A DNA stretch of 64,000 nt from an uncultured Anaeromusa sp. (GCF_963676855.1 NZ_OY781460.1:2654501-2718500), one strand, 5' to 3'. Positions 42,067 to 51,584 are shown, numbered from the stretch's first letter. Notes: generated by a model not told the origin, from the letters alone. Numbers and translations: made by a program.

Positions 42067-43633
42067 CCCCTACGAAATCATAGTCTGTAGCAAGAGGACC
42101 GCCGCCGTAAGAGGCGTCTGTTTCTGTTGATACGCTAGCATTGGGTACGCCAGCTACGCTAACATTGTTTTCGACAGTCACTTGCGGCGCTCCGCCACCT
42201 CCGGCAGCCAAGCTTTGAGCACTAACACCACCTCGGGCGCTAAGGTTAATCGTGGCTCCGGCAAATGATGACAGCGTGCTAATTACGTTTTTAGCAATAT
42301 CCCATACATCACCTAAAACTTTCATTACTCCATTACCCCAAATATCAATTGCATTTCCGAGAGAATTTATGGCTCCCTGAAAGTCTCCGGCCAACAGCTG
42401 CACTATCATCATTATTAAATTGCAGATAATGCCAAGCGCTCCCACTGCTACATCTTTTATGAGCGTAAACGCAGAACTGCCAAGTTCCTGTAGGTCGGGA
42501 AAGACCGCCTGCCCCAGTTCATATAGTGCTTGAAAGCTGTCCATGAGCATCGCGAAAGTCTCGCTTCCCTGGAAGTCTTCAAGTGAACCAAGGAAGTCAC
42601 CGATAATGGAATCGCCGCCTTGAATCCAAGTGTACAAATCATCCAATAGGAGGATAATTCCTAATAGCACCCACGTCCAGGGATTCAGTAGGGCCGTTTT
42701 GAAGAAATTGAGTACAGCCAGCGTCGCGAACTGAATTCCTCGAACCAGTGGCCCCGCAAAAATAGCCGCAACACCAAGGCCGGCAATTTTCAGCAAGTTC
42801 CCCCAACCTCCGGCAGATTTAGCCATACTATCAAGTTTTTTCTCAACCATATCAGCACCGTTAAAAATAGCGGCCGCGGCAGTCTTGAAAATGCCTGTTT
42901 CCTTGTTGATTTTCTGCAAGAAACGACCAAACCGGTTGCCGACTGTCGTAATCGCCTGCCCGATTGTGACCGGCATCTTTTCAAATTGTCTTTCTATGGC
43001 GCTCCTGCCCTGCAAAATGGCTTTGAAAACCTCTTGGCTGGTAAGCTTGCCGTCGGCGCCCATTTGCTTCAGTTCGCCTTTTGTGACATTGAAATACTTT
43101 GCAATTTCGATCATCAATGTATCAGCATTTTCGCCTAAAGACCGTAATTCGTCCCCTTGCAGCCTCCCAGAGCCTAACGCCTGGCCCAACTGCAGAATTG
43201 TAGATTTCGCTTCTGCTGTACTGGCGCCTCCAACCACAAGCGCCTGATTTACAGTTTCGGTTACACTCAACAGATCGTCTTTAGTGGCCCCAAGGTCTCC
43301 GGCGTTTCTGGCTAGTTTGGCGTACAAGTCACCCGTCGCCGTAGTCTCTTGTCTGGTTCGATTCGAGATTTCATAGACCTGATCCATGACCGCAGCTTGC
43401 TCTTCGGCGCTCTTTGTCGTGTTCCCAATACGAGCTTCCATGTTGGACCACTCGTCGGAAATCTTGGCAATCTGCCCGACGCCAACAGCAGCCATACCGG
43501 CGACCACAGCACCAAATACCCCGGACATCGCGGAAAAGGATTCGGTCGCCCTCTGCGCCCGGGCTTCATAATTTTTCAGCTTGGCATCATCAATGGAAAA
43601 GCCAAGCCTGGTAATCAGTTCCCGTACAATCAA
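42059..43633 (-). CDS. Tail tape measure protein
   Basis: 524 residues, short for a tape measure. The tape-measure domain is near the N-terminus (ISDEWSNMEARIGNTTKSAEEQ, STAEAKSTILQLGQALGSGRLQGDELRSLGENAD in parts). Hydrophobic segments lie at about 280-335 and 395-420, and a Gly/Ser/Val-rich C-terminus follows. The start is TTG at 43633, overlapping the stop of the chaperone frame as TTGA. A protein this short predicts a tail of modest length. Confidence 0.9.
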   Translation of the reverse strand: MIVRELITRLGFSIDDAKLKNYEARAQRATESFSAMSGVFGAVVAGMAAVGVGQIAKISDEWSNMEARIGNTTKSAEEQAAVMDQVYEISNRTRQETTATGDLYAKLARNAGDLGATKDDLLSVTETVNQALVVGGASTAEAKSTILQLGQALGSGRLQGDELRSLGENADTLMIEIAKYFNVTKGELKQMGADGKLTSQEVFKAILQGRSAIERQFEKMPVTIGQAITTVGNRFGRFLQKINKETGIFKTAAAAIFNGADMVEKKLDSMAKSAGGWGNLLKIAGLGVAAIFAGPLVRGIQFATLAVLNFFKTALLNPWTWVLLGIILLLDDLYTWIQGGDSIIGDFLGSLEDFQGSETFAMLMDSFQALYELGQAVFPDLQELGSSAFTLIKDVAVGALGIICNLIMMIVQLLAGDFQGAINSLGNAIDIWGNGVMKVLGDVWDIAKNVISTLSSFAGATINLSARGGVSAQSLAAGGGGAPQVTVENNVSVAGVPNASVSTETDASYGGGPLATDYDFVGGD

Positions 43634-44309
43634 CAGCTTTTTCCTCCTTTTCCTGCGTTTTCAACCTGCGCATTTTGCGTATCTATTTCCATGTCAATAA
43701 GAGCATTTATTTTCAACAAATCAACTAACGTCCAGTAGCCAGAGTCGAGCTCCTGCTTGGTGACCTTTCCCGCCAGGATTGGCCGCCAATACAGGAGCTC
43801 TTCTTCTAAGTCCGGCCGGAGCGTTCCCGGCAACTCTACTTCTGACCGCCTGCGCCGAGCCTTCCAGTAAGGCTGGTCAGTTTCCCGAAAAAATCTCCAT
43901 ACGTTGCCTCCAATACAGCGGCCACCACCGTAAACATATCACCGGGGCATCCCAGAAAGACCTCGTTTGCCTTGGCCTCCGTCAAGCGTGCCGGAGCATC
44001 ATCCTGTGGCGTCTGCACGGAAACAAATTGTTGGTCTAAAATACGGCGGACCATGTTTTCCAACTTGGCGCCGTCCACATGCTCAGCCAACGCCTCAAAG
44101 GCCTCCGCCAACATGGAGCCATCTACTTTTCTGTCTAGCAGGCTTTTAGCGTCCCCTCCGCCGTTTGTAAAAGAAGCCAGCCCTTTTCCAAGAGCTGGCC
44201 CAATCAGCTTTTGAATATCTCCTAAAAGACCAATGGCCTTAAAAGGAGAAATGGGGCGAATGTAAAAAATATTTTCGCCAACCTGTTTTGCCTTTGCATC
44301 TCCTATCAT
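43630..44309 (-). CDS. Tail assembly chaperone, long form made by -1 frameshift (GT type)
   Basis: The second frame downstream of the 157-residue chaperone has no ATG and is open upstream through the end of the first frame. A classic slippery heptamer T-TTT-TTC (43893-43887 on the minus strand) lies at codons FF of YGDFF in the first frame. Slipping back one base gives RETDQPYWKARRRRSEVEL and then PGTLRPDLEEELLYWRPIL without a stop, as in lambda G/GT. The same downstream segment could also start alone at TTG 43833. This fits its place between tube and tape-measure genes. Confidence 0.7.
43836..44309 (-). CDS. Tail assembly chaperone, short form
   Basis: 157 residues. RPISPFKAIGLLGDIQKLIGPAL and the following helical regions fit the phage tail assembly chaperones of Mu-like and related contractile phages. 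It probably coats the tape-measure protein during tail assembly. The stop (43836) lies 50 nt after the slippery site. The start overlaps the tube gene stop as ATGA. Confidence 0.82.
   Translation of the reverse strand: MIGDAKAKQVGENIFYIRPISPFKAIGLLGDIQKLIGPALGKGLASFTNGGGDAKSLLDRKVDGSMLAEAFEALAEHVDGAKLENMVRRILDQQFVSVQTPQDDAPARLTEAKANEVFLGCPGDMFTVVAAVLEATYGDFFGKLTSLTGRLGAGGQK
43887..43893 (-). promoter_or_regulatory. Programmed -1 ribosomal frameshift site
   Basis: Minus strand TTTTTTC in the zero-frame phase T-TTT-TTC, between tube and tape-measure genes. Confidence 0.7.
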
Positions 44310-44770
44310 CCGAAGATACCTCCTAACAGACTACCAATGCCGCTTGTTTCGTTGCCGCCGACAGTAAAGTCAGCTGGTCCGGTCTCAAGCTCCCACTCGA
44401 TAGTGCCAACTTCCTTTCCCTTCGTGGTTTTGGGCAACTTGGTCACCCAAGCCTGCGCCGCCGAAAGCAGCGTAGTGCCGGAAAGGTCCTTGATAAGCAA
44501 CGGAGCAATGCCGCTGCCCGTGGATTGGTCCAGCTTATACTGCGCTGTCAGCGTGTCGTTTCCGGCACTGGCAGACGTCAACTTGATCGTTACTTTCACA
44601 CGGGAATCTGGATCCAGCGCCCGAGCTACTTCACCATCGGGTCCAGATACAGACTTGATGCCTTCGCCCAACGGCTCTACTTCAATAAAATCATCTTCGG
44701 CAAAACCAGTCAGTTCCGTGCCGGCAAAGATGACGTTTACTTTGGCCGGACTATACGTTCTTACAGACAT
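44306..44770 (-). CDS. Tail tube protein, DUF3277 type
   Basis: 154 residues. SPAKVNVIFAGTELTGFAEDDFIEVEP, then SRVKVTIKLTSASAGNDTL, is the DUF3277 pattern of tail tube proteins in contractile phages. It follows the sheath gene as usual. Confidence 0.88.
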   Translation of the reverse strand: MSVRTYSPAKVNVIFAGTELTGFAEDDFIEVEPLGEGIKSVSGPDGEVARALDPDSRVKVTIKLTSASAGNDTLTAQYKLDQSTGSGIAPLLIKDLSGTTLLSAAQAWVTKLPKTTKGKEVGTIEWELETGPADFTVGGNETSGIGSLLGGIFG

Positions 44771-44786
44771 TTATGAGCCCCCTTTC

Positions 44787-46145
44787 TTAAATGTTGTCAT
44801 AGGTCAATGTGCCTCTGATTTCTACCAGATGGATTGCCCCGGACGGACGCGCTTTGAAAGTCACGTCTTGCAGTAAGCGGTTCGCCTTGTCGTTAGCGCT
44901 GATAGTAGCGGACAAAGGCACGCTGACAGTAAAGCCAGGAATCGCAGTGCCGTCTTCGTCATACTCAGTCGGCGCCAGGCCTCCGCGACGCTGCGCCAAA
45001 AGGAGAGCCCCACGAATCTCGTTTTCGATAATCGCGATACCGCCATCCGTATACGGGACTTTGTTGTCCAGCAGCCGCCGGAACACACGAACCTTGATTT
45101 CTTCTTCCAACCAATCGCGGAACCGAATAATGTCGATCCACTCACCGCCAGCCACTTTACCGCCCTGGGTAATGACCACGTTGCGGAAAGGTTCAAAGGT
45201 GTTGCCGTTTTTCTTTAGCGCCGCTTGGGCCTGTGTTTCATTCAGTTTATCCGTAGTCACACCGGAAAGCCGCTGATTTGCCCAGGTTTCCTGCCCTGGC
45301 TCTAGCGCAAAGCTCTTCGCCATAATCGCCAGTTCCAGAAAGTCTGTCGCCGCATCGGCGTGATAGAAGCAATACGTGCGGAAATAGTTGCCGTCTTTGA
45401 GCTTGGTCATGGTGTCGGTCGTAACCGCCGCATCAATGGCCCCAGGCTCAGCAACGCAGCAACCAAAAATCTTCTTCCGCGCCTCCGCCCAATCGGCAGC
45501 CGCCAAGATATCCGCCTGCACCCGGGAGGTAATGGCAAAGCCGTACCAATCCGAATCCTCATTGTTAACGGCGGTCAGGTCATCGCCAAGAGCAGCCACC
45601 GGATCCGCCTGAGTAATGATCAGATACGCCGACAATTCTACCGCAAAGGCAGTACCGGACGTCTTATTGGTCAACGTCAGCACCCCAGCATCCGCCGTAG
45701 CCGTAACCGGCTGCGTGCTATCGGCAGCAATAAGCGTCTGCAGGCCTGCAGCAATCGTCGTGGCTGTCGCGCCGGTACTGCTGTTGTAGGTGAATTTGGT
45801 CTTGCTCACGGTTCCATCCGTGGCCTTTTTCGACAGCGTCACGCTGTATTCAGCGTTATCTGCCACCGTTGCAGGCGTCAGCTTCACCACATCCACCTGC
45901 CGCCGTCCTACCTTTACGGTTTTCGGAGCCGGAGTCTGCGAAAAGGCATCAGCCACGGCCTTATATAAAAGGTCCGTCGACTTAAAACCTGCAGTCAAAA
46001 CGCCGTCGGCGCTGCTGAAAATATCAACGCGATTTAGGCTCAAGGCGTGCGGCCCTGCGACTAAAATCGTGGAAAATCCCTCTTGGGTAATGCCTGCAGT
46101 CTGCAGGCTAATCGTCACGTTGACAATACGGTCAATATTGGCCAA
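44787..46145 (-). CDS. Tail sheath protein, DUF3383 type
   Basis: 452 residues. The opening IDRIVNVTISLQTAGITQEGFSTILVAGPH, in parts, and the C-terminal RDWLEEEIKVRVFRRLLDNKVPYTDGGIAIIENEI region are characteristic of DUF3383 sheath proteins. Its presence shows that prophage B has a contractile (myovirus-type) tail. Confidence 0.93.
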   Translation of the reverse strand: MANIDRIVNVTISLQTAGITQEGFSTILVAGPHALSLNRVDIFSSADGVLTAGFKSTDLLYKAVADAFSQTPAPKTVKVGRRQVDVVKLTPATVADNAEYSVTLSKKATDGTVSKTKFTYNSSTGATATTIAAGLQTLIAADSTQPVTATADAGVLTLTNKTSGTAFAVELSAYLIITQADPVAALGDDLTAVNNEDSDWYGFAITSRVQADILAAADWAEARKKIFGCCVAEPGAIDAAVTTDTMTKLKDGNYFRTYCFYHADAATDFLELAIMAKSFALEPGQETWANQRLSGVTTDKLNETQAQAALKKNGNTFEPFRNVVITQGGKVAGGEWIDIIRFRDWLEEEIKVRVFRRLLDNKVPYTDGGIAIIENEIRGALLLAQRRGGLAPTEYDEDGTAIPGFTVSVPLSATISANDKANRLLQDVTFKARPSGAIHLVEIRGTLTYDNI

Positions 46146-46158
46146 GAGTTATCCCTCC

Positions 46159-46704
46159 TCATACAAATTTACTATTTACTTTTACCTGCTCGATGGTCGA
46201 AGGAATCTCAACCGGAGCAGGAGTCGCTGGCGGCAAGTATTCCGCCGCAATCGTTACATCATGGATATAACCAGGCGTGTCAGTTGTGCTGAGCATGATC
46301 CGCACATATAGGTCCAGCGCCGCCCGCTCTTCCCATGTGGTCCCGCTTAGCGCTCCTAGTTCCTGTACGGCGTCCACGTCGAAAACGGCAAAACCTGCAG
46401 CCATGCACTTGTCAGCAATGGTCGGCTTTTGCAAGGCTTGCCCAAGGTCCGTCAACCCGCCCATAGAATTCTCGCCAAGCCACTGCAGCGACAAGGTAAC
46501 TTCCCTTGGGCCAACTACCTCCACCTCGCCCGCCGTAGCCGTGCGGCGCTGTTCGTCTAGTCCCACTCTGCGCAAAGAAGAAAGCCGCATCGTTAGATAC
46601 GGCTTTTTCGGCTTGGGTCCATTCTGTTTTTCCCAGATTGCAACTTTTCCTGTCAGCGCCACTACCATAGCATGCAAGGTATTTTCAAAATCAGTCCATA
46701 TCAT
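46159..46704 (-). CDS. Phage neck terminator / tail completion protein
   Basis: 181 residues, upstream of the sheath. PYLTMRLSSLRRVGLDEQR and VDAVQELGALSGTTWEERAALDLYVRI in pieces fit the LIC_12616-type neck protein family. It ends 14 nt before the sheath gene. Confidence 0.78.
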   Translation of the reverse strand: MIWTDFENTLHAMVVALTGKVAIWEKQNGPKPKKPYLTMRLSSLRRVGLDEQRRTATAGEVEVVGPREVTLSLQWLGENSMGGLTDLGQALQKPTIADKCMAAGFAVFDVDAVQELGALSGTTWEERAALDLYVRIMLSTTDTPGYIHDVTIAAEYLPPATPAPVEIPSTIEQVKVNSKFV

Positions 46705-47060
46705 GGCCTCACCTCCACGGCGAGGCTCTTATAGTGCGGCAGTATCCCCGACTGATGCGGCATGCACAGCACTACTTCATAGGTCCGGCCCTGCCATGCT
46801 ATCAGGTCCGCGTTTTGGATTGGTTCGGTTCCGTCTTCTGCCCGTTGTAGCGGCTCCGCGGAGTAGATTTTTACCACACCGCCAGATTTCCGCCCTTCCG
46901 GAAGTTCCTTCATCATTGAGGACACATCTTCTACCTTTGCCGGCTGCACACTAGCCAAAATGGTCAGTTGGGCCGTTGTCCCTTCCTGCCAGCGGCCATT
47001 GGCATCATATGCGCCTGGTGTCCTTCTAGTGACGGTCACTGGCCGCCGCAGGCCGCTCAT
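46701..47060 (-). CDS. Head-tail joining protein
   Basis: 119 residues, beta-rich: RRPVTVTRRTPGAYDANGRWQEG at the N-terminus and GRTYEVVLCMPHQSGILPHYKSLAVEV at the end. It occupies the head-closure position between the gp10-like and neck proteins. Overlaps both neighbours by 4 nt. Confidence 0.7.
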   Translation of the reverse strand: MSGLRRPVTVTRRTPGAYDANGRWQEGTTAQLTILASVQPAKVEDVSSMMKELPEGRKSGGVVKIYSAEPLQRAEDGTEPIQNADLIAWQGRTYEVVLCMPHQSGILPHYKSLAVEVRP

Positions 47061-47506
47061 CTGTGCCTCACAATATGCCGGATGGATTGGCGCAGGCGCC
47101 CAGTATCAATTAGAGGACGATCGGAACCTTTTTGCGCAACGGTCGACGGGGCATTGGGCGTCCATGGCCCTTCTACAATCTTTTTCTGTATGATCCCAGT
47201 GGTTTTATGTCCTATCAGGTGCATGGATTGCACAAAATTAAGCCTTCCAATGATAGCCCGTTTCAATACTTCCTGTGAAAAGGCATCAATCCGGCCAAGG
47301 TTTTCGTCGAAGCTGTCCCTCATGAATGGACGGGAAGGGATTTTCTCCGTCCCGAATTCATTGTAGGCAGCAATTGACGCCATGTCCTGGCCATCTTCTG
47401 CCGCTTCTCCGGCCTGTACTCCTACATCCACCACGACATTGTCGATGTTCTTTAGACCGCGCTTGAGCTGGTTCCATCCGCGGTCAATTACTTTTACATT
47501 CGCCAT
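47057..47506 (-). CDS. Head-tail connector, HK97 gp10-like
   Basis: 149 residues. DVGVQAGEAAED, AAYNEFGTEKIPSRPFMRDSF and LIDTGRLRQSIRH are the conserved parts of HK97 gp10-like and Mu virion morphogenesis proteins. Confidence 0.85.
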   Translation of the reverse strand: MANVKVIDRGWNQLKRGLKNIDNVVVDVGVQAGEAAEDGQDMASIAAYNEFGTEKIPSRPFMRDSFDENLGRIDAFSQEVLKRAIIGRLNFVQSMHLIGHKTTGIIQKKIVEGPWTPNAPSTVAQKGSDRPLIDTGRLRQSIRHIVRHR

Positions 47507-47512
47507 GGTTCC

Positions 47513-47893
47513 TCACTCCCCCATGCGGTTCATGGCCGTCACTATGCACCGCTTGGCAAGCGACGCAAGCTCTCGTCCGTAAAAGGTACGGGCTAACGTA
47601 TCATCGGACGTTGCCGAGTTAGCCGACTGCGCATACGTGACTTGCAAGTCTCCTTCTTTTTCCGACAGAATCTGCCCGCCGGTTACCGCCGCCGACGTGG
47701 ATCCGCACGCTGCCACCATTGCTTGCATCGCAAACATGTGACCAGCACGCAACGCCACCGCCTGCCCATAAAAAACGCCAAACCGCAACGCCGAAACGTG
47801 CGGTCTGGCTAGTTCCATCATGGCAAGGACTTCCTCGTCAGTTTTTGCGGAAAACTCAGGGCAAAGCAGCCGGAAAACCTGCAGCTCACTCAT
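47513..47893 (-). CDS. Head-tail adaptor, DUF4054 type
   Basis: 126 residues. FRLLCPEFSAKTDEEVLAMMELA and GHMFAM fit DUF4054. Its product probably forms the first connector ring below the portal. Confidence 0.83.
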   Translation of the reverse strand: MSELQVFRLLCPEFSAKTDEEVLAMMELARPHVSALRFGVFYGQAVALRAGHMFAMQAMVAACGSTSAAVTGGQILSEKEGDLQVTYAQSANSATSDDTLARTFYGRELASLAKRCIVTAMNRMGE

Positions 47894-48206
47894 GGCCCTT
47901 GATAGCGGCCAAGATGTCTGCTTTTAAGGTAGCGCCGCCAAGGTCAATGCCCTTTTCGGCAGCGTAGGCCTTGAGCTTATCGACGGTCATGCCGTCAATG
48001 TCGATAGTTTCATCTGTAGCCGCCGGCGCTTCTTCGGTCGGCTCCTCCACTAAGGTCAAATGGCCTTTTTCAAGACCGTCTTTCACGTCCGGATGCGTCA
48101 AATATTCTTTCGCAACCCGGCGCTTTTGTCCAGGAATGAGGTCGGTATCGCCCAAGCACCATACGCGGGGCTGATTGTTTACCAGAGTTACACGCAAAAT
48201 TTCCAC
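47886..48206 (-). CDS. Small phage head protein with C-terminal HeH/SAP-like motif
   Basis: 106 residues from the GTG at 48206, which has AAAGGAGG 7 nt upstream; the longer frame overlaps the capsid gene. The middle (EYLTHPDVKDGLEKGHLTLVEEP) is followed by MTVDKLKAYAAEKGIDLGGATLKADILAAI, in parts a HeH/SAP-type helix pair. Similar proteins sit after capsid genes in other phages. Confidence 0.7.
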   Translation of the reverse strand: MEILRVTLVNNQPRVWCLGDTDLIPGQKRRVAKEYLTHPDVKDGLEKGHLTLVEEPTEEAPAATDETIDIDGMTVDKLKAYAAEKGIDLGGATLKADILAAIKGHE

Positions 48207-48223
48207 GAGAAGTCCTCCTTTTT

Positions 48224-49189
48224 TTAGCAGCCGCTGGCTTTGATAAGACTCAGCGGATAATAGATAATGACGCCGCCGAAGCGAGCGTGGCAAGGGATTT
48301 CAAACTCAAGCCCCTTGGTCTGAGGCGGAAATTGCTCAAACATCTGGGGAATTTCCAGGGTCAGCTTGTCCGGATCGCGGCGGAGCATCATGCACAAGTC
48401 AGCTCCTGCCGTGCCGGCTCCCTTGCACTCAGGAATCGGCATAACATTCTTGACGTAGGGGCTGTTCTTGATGAAAAACTCCAAGATGGTCGTGTCGGAA
48501 GTCGCCGACCGCGCCCGAGTAGCCAAATCACCATAGACCGCCTGCGGCAGCAATAGAGTGTCCGGCGTTTCCACGCCTGCGGTCAGGTCAATAATTTTAT
48601 TGACCATGCCATTCAGGTCGCGAAGGACTTGGTCCGGTGTTTTGCTGGCAAAAGTCGTCGCAGATCCGGTACCATCCGCCGGCAGGGTGTACACGGTGAC
48701 GTTGGGATGGTTAAACAAGCCAACCAGTCCATGCGCCGTATCGCCGAAGTAAGCCAGCTTGTTGATCTTCTGGTCCACTGCCGCGCGGGCCGCATTAGCC
48801 TTGCGCTGCTCCAAAGGTTTGCCTGCCATGCGAGCAGCACGAACGTCCTGCACCGAATAGCCGTAGGCAGCGCCAAGGCCCTTCACTACGGAAGTAAACG
48901 GCTTTCCTTTAGCGTCAGCCCGCGGCAAATCATTGGCGTAGTTGCTGATGATGTCCGCCATGCCGGTTTCTTCGTACTGGTAGTAAGTGATGCTTTCCGC
49001 ACCAGGGTTCACATCACTCGATACAGGAATAACTCGCGTCGCAGTCAGCTCCGCAAACTTTTTGTCGTAGGTTTTGGCCTTGACCTGCTCCAGCTCACGA
49101 GCAAAAAACATGCTTTCATTAGCATCGAAATGCTGGCTCGCTTGGATCACCGCAAGGTCTCTTTCATCGTACCTTTGTTCGTTTTTCAT
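48224..49189 (-). CDS. Major capsid protein, DUF2184 type
   Basis: 321 residues. IPVSSDVNPGAESITYYQYEETGMADII, then FLYCP-like positions replaced by TLLLPQAVYGDLATR, and LEFEIPCHARFGGVIIYYPLSL at the end. The order decoration protein, capsid, head-tail genes and the DUF2213 protease nearby fit. A 30-codon piece of a sister gene survives in phage A at 27806. Confidence 0.88.
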   Translation of the reverse strand: MKNEQRYDERDLAVIQASQHFDANESMFFARELEQVKAKTYDKKFAELTATRVIPVSSDVNPGAESITYYQYEETGMADIISNYANDLPRADAKGKPFTSVVKGLGAAYGYSVQDVRAARMAGKPLEQRKANAARAAVDQKINKLAYFGDTAHGLVGLFNHPNVTVYTLPADGTGSATTFASKTPDQVLRDLNGMVNKIIDLTAGVETPDTLLLPQAVYGDLATRARSATSDTTILEFFIKNSPYVKNVMPIPECKGAGTAGADLCMMLRRDPDKLTLEIPQMFEQFPPQTKGLEFEIPCHARFGGVIIYYPLSLIKASGC

Positions 49190-49206
49190 GTGCTAAATTC
49201 CTCCTC

Positions 49207-49668
49207 TTAGTTCAATTCCACAACAGCCAGTCCCGCTGCCGTGGTGGATGTAACGAATTTGGCTCCGGTAATCGCCGAAGCAATCGGACCAGCGCCAGCG
49301 GCTGCCGCCCATTTGCCTTTATCAGCGCCGCTGAATACCAAATAGGCTTGAGCGCCGGCAGTAACGGCTTCAATGACTGGAACCCACACGCGGCCTTTGT
49401 TCAAGACCGGCACCGTGTCTTTGTCTGCATAAACCACCGTTCCATCTGCGGCCTGCTCTTTAGCTTGCAAGAGAGCGACGCCAGCAACAACGGCAGTCGT
49501 AGCCGCCGCCAGTTTCACTTGCTTTTCCGGGTCTGTCCCGAGAATCACGCCCATGCCAGGCGCTACGCTGCCGCCCTCGCAAGCAAAGCTGTCAACTCGA
49601 CTGTAAGAGCAGTCGTATTTATTTCCGGCAATCCCGGGAGTCATGTACTGGGTGTAAGACGTTTGCAT
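49207..49668 (-). CDS. Capsid decoration/structural cement protein
   Basis: 153 residues, Ala/Gly/Val-rich. MTPGIAGNKYDCSYSRVDSFACEGGSVAPGMGV in pieces, then VYADKDTVPVLNKGRVWVPVIEAV, resembles gp24-like cement proteins. It lies between scaffold/protease and capsid genes, with a 1-nt overlap with the former. Confidence 0.8.
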   Translation of the reverse strand: MQTSYTQYMTPGIAGNKYDCSYSRVDSFACEGGSVAPGMGVILGTDPEKQVKLAAATTAVVAGVALLQAKEQAADGTVVYADKDTVPVLNKGRVWVPVIEAVTAGAQAYLVFSGADKGKWAAAAGAGPIASAITGAKFVTSTTAAGLAVVELN

Positions 49669-50768
49669 TATTCTTTACCTCCTTCGTATGCGCTTTTCTG
49701 CGCTTCAATCATGCGCTGCCGAGCCTCGGCTGCGCTGGTAACACCATCTTTGCGCTGCTGTTCGGTCTGCTTGTCATTGACCGTCTTACGCTGCTGGCTC
49801 ATAGCATCCATGCGCTTAGCGCCGTCTTCCATCGCCAAATCAAAAGCCGCTTCGATGTAGGCGTCCGACTTCTGGCTTAAATCCAGTGCGGAATCCCCTC
49901 GAGCGGCTTTGATAACAGCTTCTTTGATTTGGCGGTCGTTCATTTCGTCAGCTTTGTCGACATGGTAGTCGGCAGCGGTTTGCAAGATGGCTACGCGGGC
50001 TTTAACCGCTTCGCTCAGTTCGTCAGCAGCATCCTTGCGGGCTTTTTCTAGTTCCGCCGCATGTCCATCTGCTTTAGCCTGCAGCGCATCCTTCGCCGCT
50101 TCCGTAGTATCTAATCGGGTTTGTAAATCTTTTTGCGCTGTCGTTGCAGCGGCATGGTCCGTGCGTAGCTTTTCAAAAGCCACGATAACTTCTGGGGCTG
50201 CTTCATACTCAAGCCCACTGTCCAATCTGATTTTAGGCATTTTCTTTGGTTCCTCCTCAAATTCATATTCTTGGCTACCGTCCATATTGAGCCTAGCCAC
50301 AGGACCGGCTCGCCCCTGAGGTACGACTGCCAGGTGGTTGTAACGGATATTCCGCTGGATTGCTTGATATGGCTGACCGTTCCACTCGCCAGGCGTCTCT
50401 TCGGTATCCAGCGAGTAACCGCAGGACAACTCCCGCCCGTTGGTGTCTAGGTTGTAAATAACCACATCGGCGCGAATAAATTCGCCGTCCTGGCGCCCTT
50501 CTGTCAGTACCGTGCCAATCGGCTGCACCGCTTTAACGTTATCTGCCCGGACAAGCCCCGGATGCCCAACGGTTACCGGCTTTCCTTTCAGCGTCGCCAG
50601 GCTGTCAGCATGAAAGGCTTCTTCCGGCGGCCGCAGTTCTTTACGAATACTGCCGTCCGGCTGCCGGTACTCTAAGATACCGACCCGCCCGATAACCGGC
50701 GAGTCTTGGATAAATCCCTCTGGTGTTTTGGTTGCCTGAATTTCAAACCGATCAAATCTTTGTACCAA
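49668..50768 (-). CDS. DUF2213 capsid maturation protease fused to a scaffold-like region
   Basis: 366 residues. The first 190 residues are the DUF2213 domain (GILEYRQPDGSIRKELRPPEE, GHPGLVRADNVK, LSCGYSLDTEETPGEWNGQPY, NHLAVVPQGRAGP), with the conserved His and Ser of a putative protease. Residues 200-350 are a long Ala/Glu/Lys coiled coil that can serve as scaffold, a common protease-scaffold fusion. Confidence 0.85.
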   Translation of the reverse strand: MVQRFDRFEIQATKTPEGFIQDSPVIGRVGILEYRQPDGSIRKELRPPEEAFHADSLATLKGKPVTVGHPGLVRADNVKAVQPIGTVLTEGRQDGEFIRADVVIYNLDTNGRELSCGYSLDTEETPGEWNGQPYQAIQRNIRYNHLAVVPQGRAGPVARLNMDGSQEYEFEEEPKKMPKIRLDSGLEYEAAPEVIVAFEKLRTDHAAATTAQKDLQTRLDTTEAAKDALQAKADGHAAELEKARKDAADELSEAVKARVAILQTAADYHVDKADEMNDRQIKEAVIKAARGDSALDLSQKSDAYIEAAFDLAMEDGAKRMDAMSQQRKTVNDKQTEQQRKDGVTSAAEARQRMIEAQKSAYEGGKE

Positions 50769-50774
50769 ATGTTC

Positions 50775-51584
50775 TCACCTCCTTCCCGGCATCGGCATGC
50801 CCACGTATTGAATGCGGTCCAAATCAATTACAGGAAGAGCCACGCACCGGCACAGGCGCGGTTTGCCTGGATGGCCGTCAAATGGCGGCTCGCTCCACTT
50901 GTACCGTTTTCCGTTTCGCGGAATATGAGCGGGGCGCACGCGGGAATCTTGAGACGTGCTCCATACATACGACTCAATCCCTACTTGTTCTTGCCGGTAC
51001 CGCGTTAGGTCGCCGTTTAGGCTTCCGACTTGGTCCCTGGCAATCAGCTTGGCCCTGCGCTCGCCAATATCGACACGTTCTAAAATATCGTCAGCAAGGT
51101 CCGCCGCAGACGCTCCCTCCATGACGCCGCGTGCTGCAATGCCCTCGATTTCTCCAAAAATCTTCTCCGGCACATCCTCAGATAGTCTTGCATTTTCAGC
51201 GGCCCAGACATTAAGCATGTCGGCCAACCACGGCTCATACACAAAGATATCTACTTTGACCGCCGACCGCAGCACTGATCGAAACTGGCTTAAATTAAAA
51301 TCGCTCGCCAATTTAGCAATACGCCGCAACTCAGCATCGATGCGAAGCTGCTCCACTTTGGACTTAAACCGGCTCCGAATCGACTGCATCATCATGTAAA
51401 TGTCTTCGCGGGCACCGTCCTGCTTTATTTTTTGGATGTCCCGCAACCTCGGCAATTCTTCTTTAACTGACTCCCGTATGGCCGCCGCAAGCCGCTTAGT
51501 AAAACGAACATACTCACGCTCCACGCCCATCGGGAACAGCCAGCGCCGCCGCGGCACAATCTCACGCTGTCGTTGGCGGCTCAT
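50775..51584 (-). CDS. Phage head morphogenesis protein (SPP1 gp7 family)
   Basis: 269 residues. The C-terminal part AKLIARDQVGSLNGDLTRYRQEQVGIESYVWSTSQDSRVRPAH, in pieces, ending with a Cys-containing LCRCVALP, is the gp7-like minor head protein signature. Overlaps the portal gene by 23 nt. Confidence 0.88.
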   Translation of the reverse strand: MSRQRQREIVPRRRWLFPMGVEREYVRFTKRLAAAIRESVKEELPRLRDIQKIKQDGAREDIYMMMQSIRSRFKSKVEQLRIDAELRRIAKLASDFNLSQFRSVLRSAVKVDIFVYEPWLADMLNVWAAENARLSEDVPEKIFGEIEGIAARGVMEGASAADLADDILERVDIGERRAKLIARDQVGSLNGDLTRYRQEQVGIESYVWSTSQDSRVRPAHIPRNGKRYKWSEPPFDGHPGKPRLCRCVALPVIDLDRIQYVGMPMPGRR

